From positions 1 through 50,612 of the forward strand of contig LSSN01005919.1 of the NCBI GenBank assembly GCA_001970855.1: DNA of 50,612 bases, given 5' to 3'. Of this stretch, positions 22,643-36,220 are shown one piece after another. The notes below the pieces were generated by a model. It saw only the letters and a list, made by a program, of their open reading frames with translations, searched no databases and had not been told where the DNA came from. The position numbers were made by a program, and so were the translations under genes. Origin of the DNA: Smittium culicis (taxonomy: Eukaryota > Kickxellomycota > Harpellomycetes > Harpellales > Legeriomycetaceae). How positions within the stretch are numbered: the stretch's first letter is position 1; each line of letters opens with the position of its first letter.

Positions 22643-22837
22643 TTAGCCCTTTCAGGTGCGGTTGGCTTTTTTTGAACTTCCAGAATTATCCAACCATATG
22701 ACAGTCTGATAATTCAAAATGGTATTACTATAAATTATTGGCTAATAAATACAGTATATCCAATAAAAAAATTCTATAGTTGATTGTCCAATTATAATTT
22801 ATAGAAGTTTAAGGCTGTTGGTCCTTGAAAGTGCTAA
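22643..22837. mobile_element. Second MITE-like element (195 bp)
   Basis: The ends are imperfect terminal inverted repeats: TTAGCCCTTTCAGGTGCGGT at the left against TTAGCACTTTCAAGGACCAA on the complement of the right end. Further in, both arms share a TT(T)GAACTTC/TTAAACTTC word. The outer TTAG and CCTTTCA words echo the 197-bp family but the interior differs. Non-coding. Confidence 0.55.
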
Positions 22838-23817
22838 ATAGACATTTCTTTTAACTAATATCGTATTTATACTCCAAATTTCCCTATTAAATTATTTTAT
22901 TAGTACTAAGGATTAGACCTTATATTGAAAATGAAATATAAAATTGAATATTCTATAGTGGCTTCTTTTAGAATTAGATAGACAGGCTGCTGAAGCGTTC
23001 AACATTTTTCATTAATATCCACCTCAAGCGTATATGAAACTCAACTCACTAATTAAACGCTTAAAGTCCTAGAATCAACTTAATCTTTAGGACAATTGCT
23101 AATAATTTAAAAATTAAATACATGTATATATTAGGCAGTTATAAATATATATTTTACTGTTACGCTACTTTTGATTATGTTTAATATTTGCTATTTTTGG
23201 TATCTATACATACACTCACATTTTACTGTAAAAAAAAGTATAATATACTAAAAGTACACAAATAAAGTAAAATGCCACTACATAGAGTAGAATAAATGAG
23301 GAGTGCTTAGCAAGCCTTTGAAATCCATCCCATACATTACCGACTATTGGCTCTTCTATTGAATTTATGTGTCAATTAGTACACTATCTATTACATAGTC
23401 AAGATTTTCGATAAATAACTATATTATCAAATTGGATTTAATCTATTTAAATCTTTTTTGACCCTTTTCTTTTATTAAAAAAGTTATACCATTTAACTTT
23501 TGCTCCGGCTTTTTCTCTATTCCTATACACACTACCCTAACACCTGAAATTCTAGTAATTAAAGACCACAAATACACGCTCCTTTACCAAGCACAATTTA
23601 ATAATAGGATTATCTAACCTACTAACATTAAATTCCTAAAGGCTTATACTATCTACCTTCGTATCAAGCAATATACAATTAGTACACTGTTCTTGTATGT
23701 ATATACCATTTATAAGTATACTATGATTAATTTTAGCTTATAAAAAGTTCCCATTTTGCAAAGTTACATTTTCTTACGAACTATAAAAAAAAAATAAATA
23801 AATAATCCAACTTCAAT

Positions 23818-26800
23818 ATGAACAAAGCTCAAAAAAAGAATTCTAATAAAAAAAAGTTTAGAAAAACCGAATCGATTGAAATATTTCCCTTTATAGAAAA
23901 AAACCTCTTAAATTACATCAAAAATAAAACCCCTAGCCGCAAAACGACTCTACTATATTCTTCTTTTTTAAATAGAAATTCAAAATATCCATCGATTCAC
24001 TCTATTACAGCACCAAGAAAAAATTTATATAATGGAGCACAAGTTCTCAACAATACCTTTATCAATAAAATCAACGAACGTTCAGCACTTCATAAAAGGA
24101 ATATCCAGCTGATTTCTACTCCTTCGACCAATCTTAGTACTGCTCCCAAAATAAAATTCTACAAAGGAATTCAAAGTCGTACTAAGAAACCCAAAAAAAT
24201 TAATAAAATTAAAAAACAGTTCAAAATCCAGCAGCTTGTCTCGAGATTTGTAAACGGGAATTTTAAAAATTATTCCGCTTTAGAATCTTTCTTAATAAAG
24301 CTCAATTTCAAGTCCGAAAACCTTCATGAAATTTCTTCTAAGCTATTTGATTCTTTGGGAAATAGAGATTCCTCTACCGAAAAAAATATAATATCTAACT
24401 CAGATCTCAAAAATGGTATAACGACTTTTAAAGAGGCTGATTTATTTCAAAATCTGATAAAAAATGAGCAATCTAACACTGCCATTGATAGCTATGAGCC
24501 AACACCATTTTATGGCCCACCTAAAAAAATTAAACATGTTGCTAAAGAACTTAACTTGGAAATTTCCGGCTCAGCAATCTCAAGAATCAGAAAAAACACT
24601 GAAATAAGCTCTGAAAAATGCACTACCAAACCAAATTCGTCTCCAAAAAAATCTGATAACATTTCTAGTATATCTGAATATAATTCGATTTCTAGTACCG
24701 CAACCCTTAAAAAAAATCCAATCCATACTAATCAAAAAACAAAAAAAATCCCAATAACTGATAAACTCATACTAACTCTTAATAATCGAATCAACTCGCT
24801 ACCAAACCAAAAATTCCAAGTATTTAAAAATTGGAACGTTTCTACTCAAATCCAAAAAATAAAAACTCTTTCCGCATTCACAGACGAATCTGAAATTCAA
24901 AGGTTTGTGTTGTTTCTTTATTTATTTATCTCTATTCACGCATATCTTCTTTTTATCTCCTTAATTCATCTTTCAATCTTTCCTTTACATACCTATTTCT
25001 AATGAATCGTTTTTTTTAATTTCGCTTTTTCAGCTATGTGACGCAAATAATTGATAAAAAAGTTGATTTACTAGTAAAGACTATATTATCAAAATTGTGC
25101 AAGTTTCAGTCCCGCTTACAAAAATCTGACTCCTTAATGGTACTGCTCTCCACTTTCCACCATTCGTTACAGTTAATACAATACATCAATATCAACATTT
25201 TCCTAATACTTCATTTCTAAACATTTAGACAAAAGCTAAAACTCGCTATTTTTGTGGTACGTCTGTAATACTGAAAAAAATTAAAGTTAATAAAATTAAA
25301 TGTGTAATTATGTGTTACAACATTCAGCCTGTTGACTACTCTACTGGTACCTTTACATTATCATGTCTATATTACCTTACAATTAAATAACTGCTTTAAC
25401 ACACACACTTTGAAAAATAAATACATAGGTAAGTTAGACGATCTAACAACTGAACTCTTATCAGCTTGTGACGAAAAAAATATTCCGGTAGTATTTTCAC
25501 ATACTAGAAGAGGTCTGGCAAATATAATATTCTCTGATAGTACCCGTAAATCTGTTTCATGTGTAGGATTGTCATTTATTGATGGCGTTAATGATGAGTA
25601 TAAAAGCTTGCTTTTGGAATCACAAAAATCATCAGATTTGTGGATTACTCAACTCACCAGAAACGATCATTTAGGAAACGAATTTGTTGATCGAAACTCA
25701 GATAAATACCTTGCCATATATAACCCGCTTGTAAGTATTTCTTGGTTTGGTATTTTAAGTAAAAGAGTTATTCGTAATTGCTTCTTATCAACCGCTTGCT
25801 CAGTTCCTTGGATGATTGGTGATGAGAACTTGCTAGTTTCTCGTTTTTACAACACCATTAATTCCATTCACAAAATCAATTTTTTAAACGAATCGCTTTC
25901 AGCCCTCCAAATTGCATCAATGAATAATCATTTGAAATTTATCTCATACTCTCTCACTCCGAATTGTGGCTTCAACAGTTTTATTGACTTTGAAATGTGT
26001 AACTACAAAAGAGAAAATATTCTCCACACTTCTGCAAAATCGCACACTAATAGTTCATTTTTATTATTTATAAATTTTTTTAATCAAAGCACTGAAAATG
26101 GACTGCTGGGTTATGGACTCACGCTTACTGATAACACTAACTTTGCGCCCAAATCATTTAATAGTCAGTTAGTTTCAATTGAGAGGGCCTTACAATCAAA
26201 GTCATTCTCTGGACAGACTCCAATTTCGCTCATCCTAAAATCGAAAATAGAACCCAAAGACTTCAAAATAGTATTAAACTTTTTAAAAAAAAATAAGTCA
26301 AGCTTGAATTCGAAAGATAGTTCTCCATTTAATTCATACATTGACGAATGGTTTTTTGCAAACGATAAATCTGAACCGTTTTCTCATGAAAATAGACAGC
26401 CATACTCTAATTCAAAAAGCAGTAATCATAATAGTCTTTTCGAAATTGCAATATCATCTTATAACCACAAAGAAGTTTTGGACATATCTACTTACTTGTT
26501 TTCTTGTAATCCGCCTATTTCTGGACTTTTCCAAAATTTGAGTAAATTCAGCTCAATTGTTACCTGGTCCCGAAAATTCCAAATTACTGACCCTATAAAC
26601 GAAAGCAACAAGCAAATAAGAAATTTTTTCGTTAGTACTCTTTGTGATACAGACTCTAACTCGGATTGGTTAATACAATGCTCAAAATTAAACTACAGAT
26701 CAACTATAAGTTTTTTATTAGGAAAAATGCTTGATTTAACTATTCTCAAAACTAAAATAGACACAGAACCGGTTATTGATATAAAAAATACAACTAGAAA

Positions 26801-27512
26801 CCCTATTAAAAAAAGCAAAATTTCCTCAAACACTACTAAAAAGCACTCTCAAGAAGTGTCTCAATACCTACCCTTCAGCTTTGAAAGTTATACAAAAATT
26901 GAACAATCACAAGAAAGAAACCTACAAGACAGCTTTAATTTTATAAAATTGAATTTGAACATTACTGTAATCAATCAGATGACAGATACTTTTGTTCTTA
27001 GGATCTTATATTCTGTTCTTTTTGTTTTTTTAGTTCACTCGCGCGATATTCATATGAAGGACTCACTTTGGTATGCAAGTTATTATGGACATTATCCAAC
27101 CTGCTCGCTTCTTTTAAGCCTACGCGTAGACTGCAAAACGCTGATTAATAAATTGCAGAAATATCTTTTACCCGACAGCATTCTTTTCGTAGCGCTAGAG
27201 TTTCTTAAAAAACCTATATTCAATCTCAACATACACTCAGATACGAATAGCGACTTAATAAGCACGCAACATAATAATGGTGATAAATTTTCTCGTCTCA
27301 GCAATGATCCAAGCTTAGTCGTAGGACTAGGGTTGCTAGATGATAACCGTGAAGATCATGTGTGTAGCTGCACAAAGCACATTAGGATAGATGAAAACAT
27401 AATCAAGGATAATTTTACTCTAAAACCAAGTCAGGGAAAAACTTGTTCTTTTTGTGAGATCAACATTGCAAAAATTCAAAGATGCAGAAAAGTAATTGGC
27501 CTTTTTAAATAG
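23818..27512 (+). CDS. Large ankyrin-like protein with C-terminal Cys cluster
   Basis: Model: exons 23818-24902, 25034-25171, 25328-27512 (1135 aa, CAG acceptors, phases consistent). The N-terminal 360 residues are Lys/Asn/Ser-rich and basic, probably disordered, and include KKxxK nuclear-localisation-like runs. The rest contains degenerate ankyrin-type helices, for example SALQIASMNNHLKFISYSLT, ENILHTSAKSH and, clearest, near residue 986, SLWYASYYGHYPTCSLLLSL, which matches the ankyrin A-x-x-G-H-x-x-x-x-x-LL pattern. The C-terminus has a possible zinc site: CSC near 1086 and CSFC...C near 1115-1125. I do not recognise an orthologue; an adaptor or transcriptional co-regulator role is only a guess. 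Codon use is very AT-rich. Exon 3 contains a GTAAGT inside the frame (about 25430), so a further intron is possible. Confidence 0.72.
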
Positions 27513-27691
27513 AAACGTTACTATCCATGATGTTTTAAAGATTAACCATCACCTGATTATTATTACCTTTTTCTTGTACCAGTAACTATATAAATATCAA
27601 TAAATAATTAATTTGTGTTCGATTTATTAAAAAATAATAAATATTATCAATGCTTTTTAAGAATTTTTAGTTCTGATGTTTAGGCTTTTTA

Positions 27692-29245
27692 TTAAGAACA
27701 GTTTTCGCCTGCTAGGCTTGATTTATTAAAACCTTTTTCGGTACATTCGATCAAGCCAGGTTTTCCAAAAAAAGATCCATCACTCAAATTTGATCTTGTG
27801 AAGGGGTATATGAAATAGGCGACTATACTTAATAGGAAATAAATGGCCATTCTGATCAGAGTTTGTAGCTCTGAAAGCAATAGTAGACTGACAGTGATCA
27901 GTGCACCAAGAACTGGACAGAAATATTTTCCAAGTGGTACCACATACCCGCGCTCCAAGTTAGGACGAGTTTTCTTTAAAACTACAACGGCGATATTGAC
28001 GAGGGTGAAAACAACAAGAGCCCCGCATGACGCCATATCAGCAAGTACATTAACTGGTAAAAACCCAGAAAGCGCTGAGACAATAATACCTGTGATAATT
28101 GTTGACCAGTAAGGAGTTTTGAATTTTGGATGCAGTTTACCCATTATTTTTGGTAGTAGGCCATCGTTGGACATCGACATGAATAAACGAGGCTGCGCCA
28201 TTAGTAATATAAGTATTGCAGATGATAGACCTGCTAATGCGCCCAAGCTGATTACGACTTCAAGCCATTTAGTTTTTGGAAACTTATTGAAAATATGCGA
28301 TATTGATCCTTCCTGGATAAGAGTATACTTTGATATCCCTGTCATTACAACAGAAACAGAAATGTACAAAAGCGTACAAAATAGAAGAGATACAATAATT
28401 CCTACTGGTAGATCTTTTTTCGGGTTTATAGATTCTTGAGAAGCTGAAGCTACTGCATCAAATCCTATAAAAGATAAAAACAACTTTTGTGCACCTCTAA
28501 TTATCCCAATACTTCCAAAAGCACTACCCTTTCTATCTGGAACAAAAGGCACATAATTCTTTGTGTCAATATATTGTATTCCAAATAAGACAAAAAGCAA
28601 GATAGCCAAAACTTTTATTACAACTATTATGTTATTCATTATGGATGATTCCTTGACGCCAACAACATGGATCGTAGTTATGGAAACAACAATGAAAATC
28701 GCTGGAATATTGACATATGAACTTCCATCTAGCCTCATCTCCTGGGTTTCTGGGTGATATTGGACTGGTGAGCTTGTTAATAAAGACCCCATTTTAACAT
28801 TGAAAGCGAGGTGCAAAAAGCTCTTCAAGTAATCACACCACCCAACCGCAATTGTACCAGCACCGACGATGTACTCTAAAAACAAGTTGGTAGCTACCAT
28901 CCAGCTACAAAACTCACCTACTGTAGTCGAAGCATACGCATAAGCAGATCCTGATGCTGGTACCATAGACGCAAGCTCTGCGTAGGAAAATGCTGTCAGC
29001 GAAGACGCTATGCCAGCAATAAGAAATGAAACTGCAATCGATGGACCTGTATAATCTCTTGCTACCATCCCTGTCAATACAAATATTCCTGACCCTATTG
29101 TACACCCTATTCCTATAGATATCAAATCAATCCGAGTCAGAGTTCTGTTCATTCCTGATGCCGCAGCCTCTTCCCTGATTTCTTCAATCGACTTTGTCCT
29201 CAATAAACTTTTGAATAAAGATCTTGCTTTTGAATTCACCTTCAT
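27692..29245 (-). CDS. Cationic amino-acid transporter-type permease (APC superfamily, CAT)
   Basis: A 517-aa uninterrupted gene with ATG at 29245. CAT/SLC7-type permeases carry cationic or other amino acids across plasma or vacuolar membranes. The sequence shows the family start: a short cytosolic helix, then RIDLISIGIGCTIGSGIFVL (TM1 substrate-binding glycines), AYASTTVGEFCSWMVATNLF (TM3 region), a TM5-TM6 FIGFDAVASASQESINPKKD loop that is diagnostic of CATs, LSSAILILLMAQPRLFMSMSNDGLLP, and about 12-13 hydrophobic spans overall. It is shorter than animal CATs (about 620 aa) at the C-terminus. It is convergent with the ankyrin-like gene (179 bp between the stop codons). The frame is intact and it is the only long gene here without introns besides the Zn2Cys6 factor. 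Confidence 0.95.
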   Translation of the reverse strand: MKVNSKARSLFKSLLRTKSIEEIREEAAASGMNRTLTRIDLISIGIGCTIGSGIFVLTGMVARDYTGPSIAVSFLIAGIASSLTAFSYAELASMVPASGSAYAYASTTVGEFCSWMVATNLFLEYIVGAGTIAVGWCDYLKSFLHLAFNVKMGSLLTSSPVQYHPETQEMRLDGSSYVNIPAIFIVVSITTIHVVGVKESSIMNNIIVVIKVLAILLFVLFGIQYIDTKNYVPFVPDRKGSAFGSIGIIRGAQKLFLSFIGFDAVASASQESINPKKDLPVGIIVSLLFCTLLYISVSVVMTGISKYTLIQEGSISHIFNKFPKTKWLEVVISLGALAGLSSAILILLMAQPRLFMSMSNDGLLPKIMGKLHPKFKTPYWSTIITGIIVSALSGFLPVNVLADMASCGALVVFTLVNIAVVVLKKTRPNLERGYVVPLGKYFCPVLGALITVSLLLLSELQTLIRMAIYFLLSIVAYFIYPFTRSNLSDGSFFGKPGLIECTEKGFNKSSLAGENCS

Positions 29246-31802
29246 TTTTGACTTTTGTTTTCTTACCGACTTTTTTTTTATTCTTAATTAGAATGTATAG
29301 TTATTTTATTATATTTTGAATAAGTTATTAGCTCTTTTTATTGATATTGATAGGTTATACAGATTTAAAAATAATTGTATAATAAGTATAATTTCGTATC
29401 CCACAATAAAAGGTTTACCAGATTATATATTTCAAATGATTTAAATTCATAGTAAAATCAATAATAAAGGTCAGAGATAACAATGTAGTAGTAAAAAAAT
29501 GATGATTATTTATACTCATACACTGAGTAATTTATATTTCAAAAAAAAAAAATTGGATAACCAGATCAACGAAATGATTGAAAACTTTCAATAGTTGCGA
29601 AATTATACTAAAAATGAGGTGAGGATCTTTCGTTTTTTTACCATAAATTTTAGTAATTATTTCTTAATAATATCAAAAAAACAAGTTACAATGTGAATTT
29701 CCAGTATCTTAATCGCATTTTCTGTTATTTTATTTTAAATTTGAATATAATTTTATATAGAAAATTATAAAAAAACTAAAATATAAAAATTAAACTTTAA
29801 TTGAAATATAAATTGATTTTAAAAAATAAAATAGAATTTCCGGTTTATCCATTGCTTTGTGGAATCAGTCGTTGATTAATATTGTAAAAATAAAATAATC
29901 CAATAGAAATATACGTGATATTAATCGTTCATTAGGTTGTAAATTAAAAATTCAAAAAAGAGTTTATTAATTCTAAGATAAAAAAATACATAAAAGCTTG
30001 TTATTTTATAATTTCATATTTCACTTTGAATAGAAATCAAAATAGTATAGCATTTTTTACAGTTAATTTATTAGTTTGTGTTTTTTTTTAAACAAGTAAT
30101 AATAAATTAAGAAATATCTATTCACAAAACAATTATGTTCGATGATCAATATTCAATATAAATGAGATAAAAAATACGTGTTTTTTTAGCTGAATGATTA
30201 ATTATATTTTTAATTACCAAAAATTAGATATTCCAATATACGATTTTCTGGAAAATTAAAGTTTTTAATTAGAAAAGCTCTAACTTAATTTTATCTGAAT
30301 TTCATTAAGCCGATCCAAATTTATTAGTTAATTTGGCTTCGAAAATTCGCATTGATAAATTATAGTATATAATATATAAATTTTTTTATTCTCAGAATTT
30401 TATTGGAACGACATCAATATAATAAAATATGGTGTAGATGTGTATAATATATCGATATTATAAATCATTCTTGGTCTGCACATATAACAATAAATAAATT
30501 ATACTTTTATAATGGTAAATCAAAATAATGAATTACAAAAAAAACAAAATATATAATAAATTTTTAATATTCCATAGCTTGTTAATTTAAAACATAAAGA
30601 CTTTTCTATAAACAGTATCTATTATTAACGAAAGATTAGAAGAATACCTAATCTATAAATTAATAGCCAGCTTTTAAAAAATGAAAAATTATTTACTTTT
30701 TATGCGAATGTTTTATACATTTAATATTAGAGAGCTAATATGTAAATATAATGTTAATCAATTTATTCTAAGAAATAAGTTTTCAATTTGAAGGTAAAAT
30801 TCGTGTTCAATAAATTTTATAAAAATGAGCTCTCATATTATGTGCTGAAATCTTTAATTGGATATAATAGGTTAAAATTGAGAAATTAATAAAAGTTTAG
30901 TTCATATTAAAATAATTCGCAGAAAATATATATTATTGAACTACATTATGATATCCTTATCATAATTAGAAAAAGAAAATTCTTCGAGTTTAACTGATTT
31001 AATATTATCTCCTATCATCATATAAAAAAATCAATTGTGTGTTTAATGGATTTGTTTATCTTTAATTATACTTCAATAAGTTGAATTATCAATTAAATAT
31101 GATTTTTATAATATTTACGACTTTTTTTTGATGTAGAAAATATACTATATTATGCTTTAGAAAATAAAAATGTTATAAATTAACTGAACCCCATGTTTTT
31201 ATACTATTGTTCACTATAAATGTAAAGATATGTAAAAAAAGCAAAGAAAAAAATGAAATGAATAATATCTTGAAATATCGATCAAAGAGAAAATGAAAAT
31301 CAGCGCATTGAATTAGGAGCTAAAAGTGGTTTTTATTGATGTGAATAATTAAGAAATCGAATTTTTTTCAAATTTCGGAGAAGTGATTTTTAAAAATTCC
31401 AATCTACCTTTAATTAATATGACTATTAGATTAATACAGATTTATAAAATCCCACACGTCTACTAAAAACGAAACGAAATGAAATTTTATAAATCCTGTC
31501 TTATTTTTATATAATTGGGATTAAGTACGAAAAAAAATTTTCTCTGGAATTTTATTAAGAAAAATCAAAAGATAACTTTTTAAAAAAACATCTTATGATA
31601 AAATAAGAATCTTGATTATCAATAGTAATTAAAACCTAAAAAGTTAAATGAATAAAAAAATATTGAAATATTAAAAATCCAAATCCTAAAAATCTTATTA
31701 TCGCCATTATTATATTTTTATTTTTATTTTTATTTTTATTTTTATAGTATGTGATTATATAATTAGAAAATGCTGAAATTTTTATACTATTAATTTAATC
31801 CA

Positions 31803-31999
31803 TTAACCCTTACCCGCGTGGTAGACTATTTTTGACCCACGAGATATAGCCAACAGCGTTCAATTAAAATACTCTGATTCCGAGGCTTAAAGAAATATTG
31901 GTATATTGTGAATTAACAACAAATAATAAACTTGCTTATAAAAAATGAACGAATCAATTATTTGGTTTTTTTAAAGAGTTTTGGCCGGGAAAGGGTTAA
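31803..31999 (-). mobile_element. 197-bp TTAA-flanked MITE, copy 4 (reverse)
   Basis: TTAACCCTTACCCGCGTGG at the left and GGCCGGGAAAGGGTTAA at the right, 197 bp including both TTAA. It reads in the opposite direction to copies 1-3 and 5 (TAGCCAACAGCGTTCAATT and GAACGAATCAATTATTTGG are complements of their shared words). Non-coding. Confidence 0.9.
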
Positions 32000-34900
32000 A
32001 GTAATGCCTATTGTCTCTATAAAGTTATTTAGGATTTTTGCATTCCTTAAAGAATTACAAGAATTTGCAAAATATGTAAGGCGTCGAAAAACCAGAAGCT
32101 TTGGTTGGATTTTGGTGTAAAAACATTTGATAAAATTCGTTTAATTTATCAATTTTTGAAAAAAATGTGCGAAAATACATCTGGAATAATACAATTTAAA
32201 TACGCTTCGGTGCAACTTTATCCCTGAAAGTAATATTATTTAAGCGTGAAGGATTTACTAATACCAACTTTTATCCACCTATGTTAGGAATGATCAGCTA
32301 ATTTTCTAAATATGAGCTATTTTATTGCCACAAATATCCATCATCGTATAACTCTTTAAAAATGATATTTTAATTCTTATGGAATGTATGTTCTAATTTT
32401 AACCCCCATTGGTGCATAGTTTGAAAAATTATAATCATTTTTAATTTTTAATATTTTAGTATTTGTATTAATAACTTCAAATTCACTCCTTTAAATTTTC
32501 GATATATTATCATGGTTATTATTCGTATATTATACTAATTTAGAAACTAGAAAAATCCAGCATTTTTTGAGTGAAGCAGGTAGCTTTTTTGTCATAGATA
32601 TTTTTTACTTACTGGATTATTAATCTCACTGAATCTAATAAATAATTGGATTCTATATTTTTGCTTTTTATATTTCATCCAAAAAACTTTTTTTTCTTTT
32701 TGATTTAAATGTAATGATTTGATTAGAGTTTCGTTATTATATTATTTTATAGGTTCAAGAATTTTTTTGAGCTACTATTTGTTTTGCGCATATTATAAAA
32801 TATTTTGGCGCCTAGATCTTTTCCTAGGTAATTACTATTTGATAATGTTCTGAAGCTTTTAAATTTGTTTTAGTAAGTAGTATGAATTATTGAACTGATT
32901 AAAAAAAATTTTTTCGTTTTAAAAATTTCTATAGTCTCCTCGGTATCTTTTTTTTTGAAGAAAATTTTAATCAGTTTATGATTTTAATTATTATTGAATC
33001 GAATTTTTGAGGCAAATAAATATTCTAATGTATAAATTTTTACTAGGGCTTAATTCTTAATTTTTGAGATCTGTATTAAAAGAAATTTCTTGGTCACTAT
33101 CGCTACATTTTATCTCGCTTTTAGATTTTGATTTATTTCTGCATTATTTAAATAAATTTTAGATATAATAAAGTCAGTTTTTAGCGCATATTTAGCGTAA
33201 TTAATATATTTTTAATTCAATTATTTACTATGTATGTATGTGTTTGGAGGAATGAGTAAATTAATATTATGATTATTAATTTAAATATGCAGTACCATCT
33301 TCATTGGGAAAATCTAAAGTATCAGAGTGATTTTAAATAAATAAAAAATTTTTAAATAAATAAAAATTTTCAGAGCTTAATTCCAAAGAATTTAAGTTTG
33401 AAATAATTATGATCTTTCCTATTTAAATAGGTTTTATAATGTTAAATTTGAAAAAAAAATTAATTTAAATGAATTAAAAAAAAAAATAGAAACGAAGCTA
33501 TTAGTTGAAAAATGGAAGAACAACTGGAATGCTTCATCATTAATATTCAAATTTAGAAAATACTAGAAGAATTTAGAAGGAAAATCAAGGTATAATAGGG
33601 CTAAATAAATGAAAAAAAATTCAGCACCTATAAACCACATAGATTTCTATTTTTAAAAAGAATTAGAAACATGATTTATAATTAAATTAAGAAATTCTTA
33701 ATTATTTTCCTGTATTAGCCGAAAAACTTTCCTATTCAAATATGAGCTAAACTGTTAAAAGGGAATCCTTATTTGAATGAAATAGAGTAAACATCATTTA
33801 GTCCAATCGAACATTTCTCGATTAATTTTCTCCTAAATCCTGCATTATAGAAGGATGGTTACAACCTAAGTGAAAAAAATGAAAAACGTCTAACTTAGCT
33901 ATAGCTCAAGAATTTATCCACCATACGATATTATATAATACGATCTATTAAAAGATAAAAAACAATTATTAACTTTGAAAAAAATAAGAGGGCCCTTAGA
34001 TTAGATTATAGCACCCATAAAACGCATATAAGGCTATAAAATCTTCTTTCTACAATAGATCTTTCAGGTAGAGTTGAGAATATAGACAGTTAAAATAATG
34101 AACTCTTAATTAACGAGAATATCATTTCGAAATTATTAAACAGTAGATTAACAAAAAGAAGCTGAAAAACTGTGTTAGGCGAAGGAGAATTTTTAAAAAA
34201 AGGCAATAACCTGCTTATTCAATCTACAAATATACTTCTGTAACTCAAAATAAAGGCTTAAAAAATAAGGCAAAAATCTTCTTCAATATCCAAAAATATT
34301 AATTTTTTAAAGGTGTGATGGGCTTGAGATCAAGCAGACCGGTGATTGCGCCATTTAAAAAGATCATGAAGAATGTTCTCAAAAAGTTAATGGGCCCAAT
34401 AAAATATAAAATTTGAATTCAATATCTTATTCGATGTAAAAAAACGAAAAATCGAAACAATAGATGGGATACAAGGTGCATAGAAGAATTTTTAACCTTA
34501 ATTTTATAGAAGGCTATTTAAGAAGTAAAAAATCAATCCCCAAGGTTCTAATCGAACCTATTCACGATACACAACAAAGATGGAAAATTAAGACCGGTGA
34601 TAGGCCTAATAGAATTGTATTCTTATATACAAGGAGTAAAATTGAAAATTGAAATTTTAAAATCAGCATGCACTATTTTGATAAGAAGGTGATGGATGAA
34701 AAGAATAGAATTGGAAAATCATTTCTCTCAAATTTTGATATATCAAAAATAAACGAAATACATGAGATTTAAATGGAACAGTCTCGGCTATCAATTTCGA
34801 ATACTACAGTTTGTCGTAAAATTAAGCCCTATGTCTTTCACAAAAATGCTCAAACTGGTAACAAATTGGGAAAGAAAAATATGGATGAGATTTTTCTAAC

Positions 34901-36220
34901 TTTTTTAATAATCTGATTCCTGGAGAATCAAGGAATTAACGTTTAAAAAATAACCAGAAGGTAAAATAATACCTTGAAAGTTTAGTAAGTTTAATACAAC
35001 TATAAAATTATTACCTTGTTCCAAGATAATAAAAATTTTCTTTAGAAATGTGTATAAATAATCAAGATATGAAATTTAAAATATCATCTTCTAAGCCGAT
35101 AGGCCTAAATAGAGAGTCTGAAAAACTAATAAATTTAGGTAAAACTAATATATTTGATAAAAATATAATAATGAATCTATCATCCTTTATGGAAAAATCG
35201 CAAGCGATGTAAATTGTCTATATTTCTTGAATACTCATACTAATTATATTAATTCAAATGAAAAATTGCTCAAAAAATGTGGATCTAGCTTCTGCAGCTA
35301 TAGAGAACCTAGTTTTGTAGTGAAATAAAATAAAATATGGAACGGGTAATCTTTTTATCCAGAGCTTACTTAAGAAGAGATGTTTTTCGCAGAGTGATTT
35401 CACGGCCGATTACAAGGAAATAAACTATATTAAAGATAAATTGAAAAGAAGCTGATGAAAAGAAAGAAAATTTGTTTATTTTTTTAGATTTGCACTGGGA
35501 AATATATTTTTCTGAAAATTTCGAATATAAAGAGCCTCTGATTTTATTGAACATAATTAAAACTCACTTTACAAAAAAAAAAAAAAATCTAATGAAACGC
35601 TACCGCATAAAATGAAATAGAACAATAATAATACTAATACTAATACTAATAGCAAGTGAAAACATTAAAATTTTAGCTCACCAAAATTTATATAATAAGC
35701 TAACAGTGCCCAAAACTTTGGACGCGCTCTCGAAAAATTATTATAAAATAAGTTTCCGTAATATTTTTTTTAAGTTTTAAATTTAGTTTTTATAGTTACC
35801 AAATAAATAAGCTTCAAAATATAACAAAGAGTAAAAAGTAATAAAATCTTAAATCTCGTATATCTGTATGCTTAAAAATTTTAAATACTGACACTAATTC
35901 AAAACTTTAAATCTTGATACTTAGTTTTTATTTTTATTAATTTATATTCGAACAATCAAAACTTTAAATAAATAAATCACATCAAAATCCTTAATTGAAA
36001 ATAAAGGTAGTGGTATCTTAAAATCTACCACATGTTTATAGATATCAGAGACAATTTTTGAGAGATAGAGGTAGCTCATAGCACATACTCAGGTACCTGG
36101 TCAAAACCACAGCGGAATTTGCAGAAAATTCAAAGTATATTATGGGTATAATAAATGTACTCGAAATTTTCTTTAGATAGTTACTGTTTAAAGTACGAAT
36201 TTCAAAAGACTAATAGTTAA

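Larger units (their letters stand above)
19890..23817. other. Intergenic region with relics
   Basis: 3.9 kb without a supportable intact gene. It contains a decayed membrane-protein-like frame (20613-21090), a GC-richer scrambled block at about 21360-21660, short ORFs at 22027-22302 (-) and 22362-22559 (+), and a second MITE-like element (22643-22837). The 500 bp before 23818 are very AT-rich and presumably carry the ankyrin-like gene's promoter. Confidence 0.45.

Noticed and set aside
28914..29105. Short ORFs in and opposite the amino-acid transporter
   Set aside because: Shadows of the intact 517-codon transporter frame.
34551..34567. tRNA T-arm-like GGTTC...GAACC motif
   Set aside because: Only a 6-bp inverted repeat; no acceptor stem, D-arm or anticodon arm could be folded around it. 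No convincing tRNA was found in the window.
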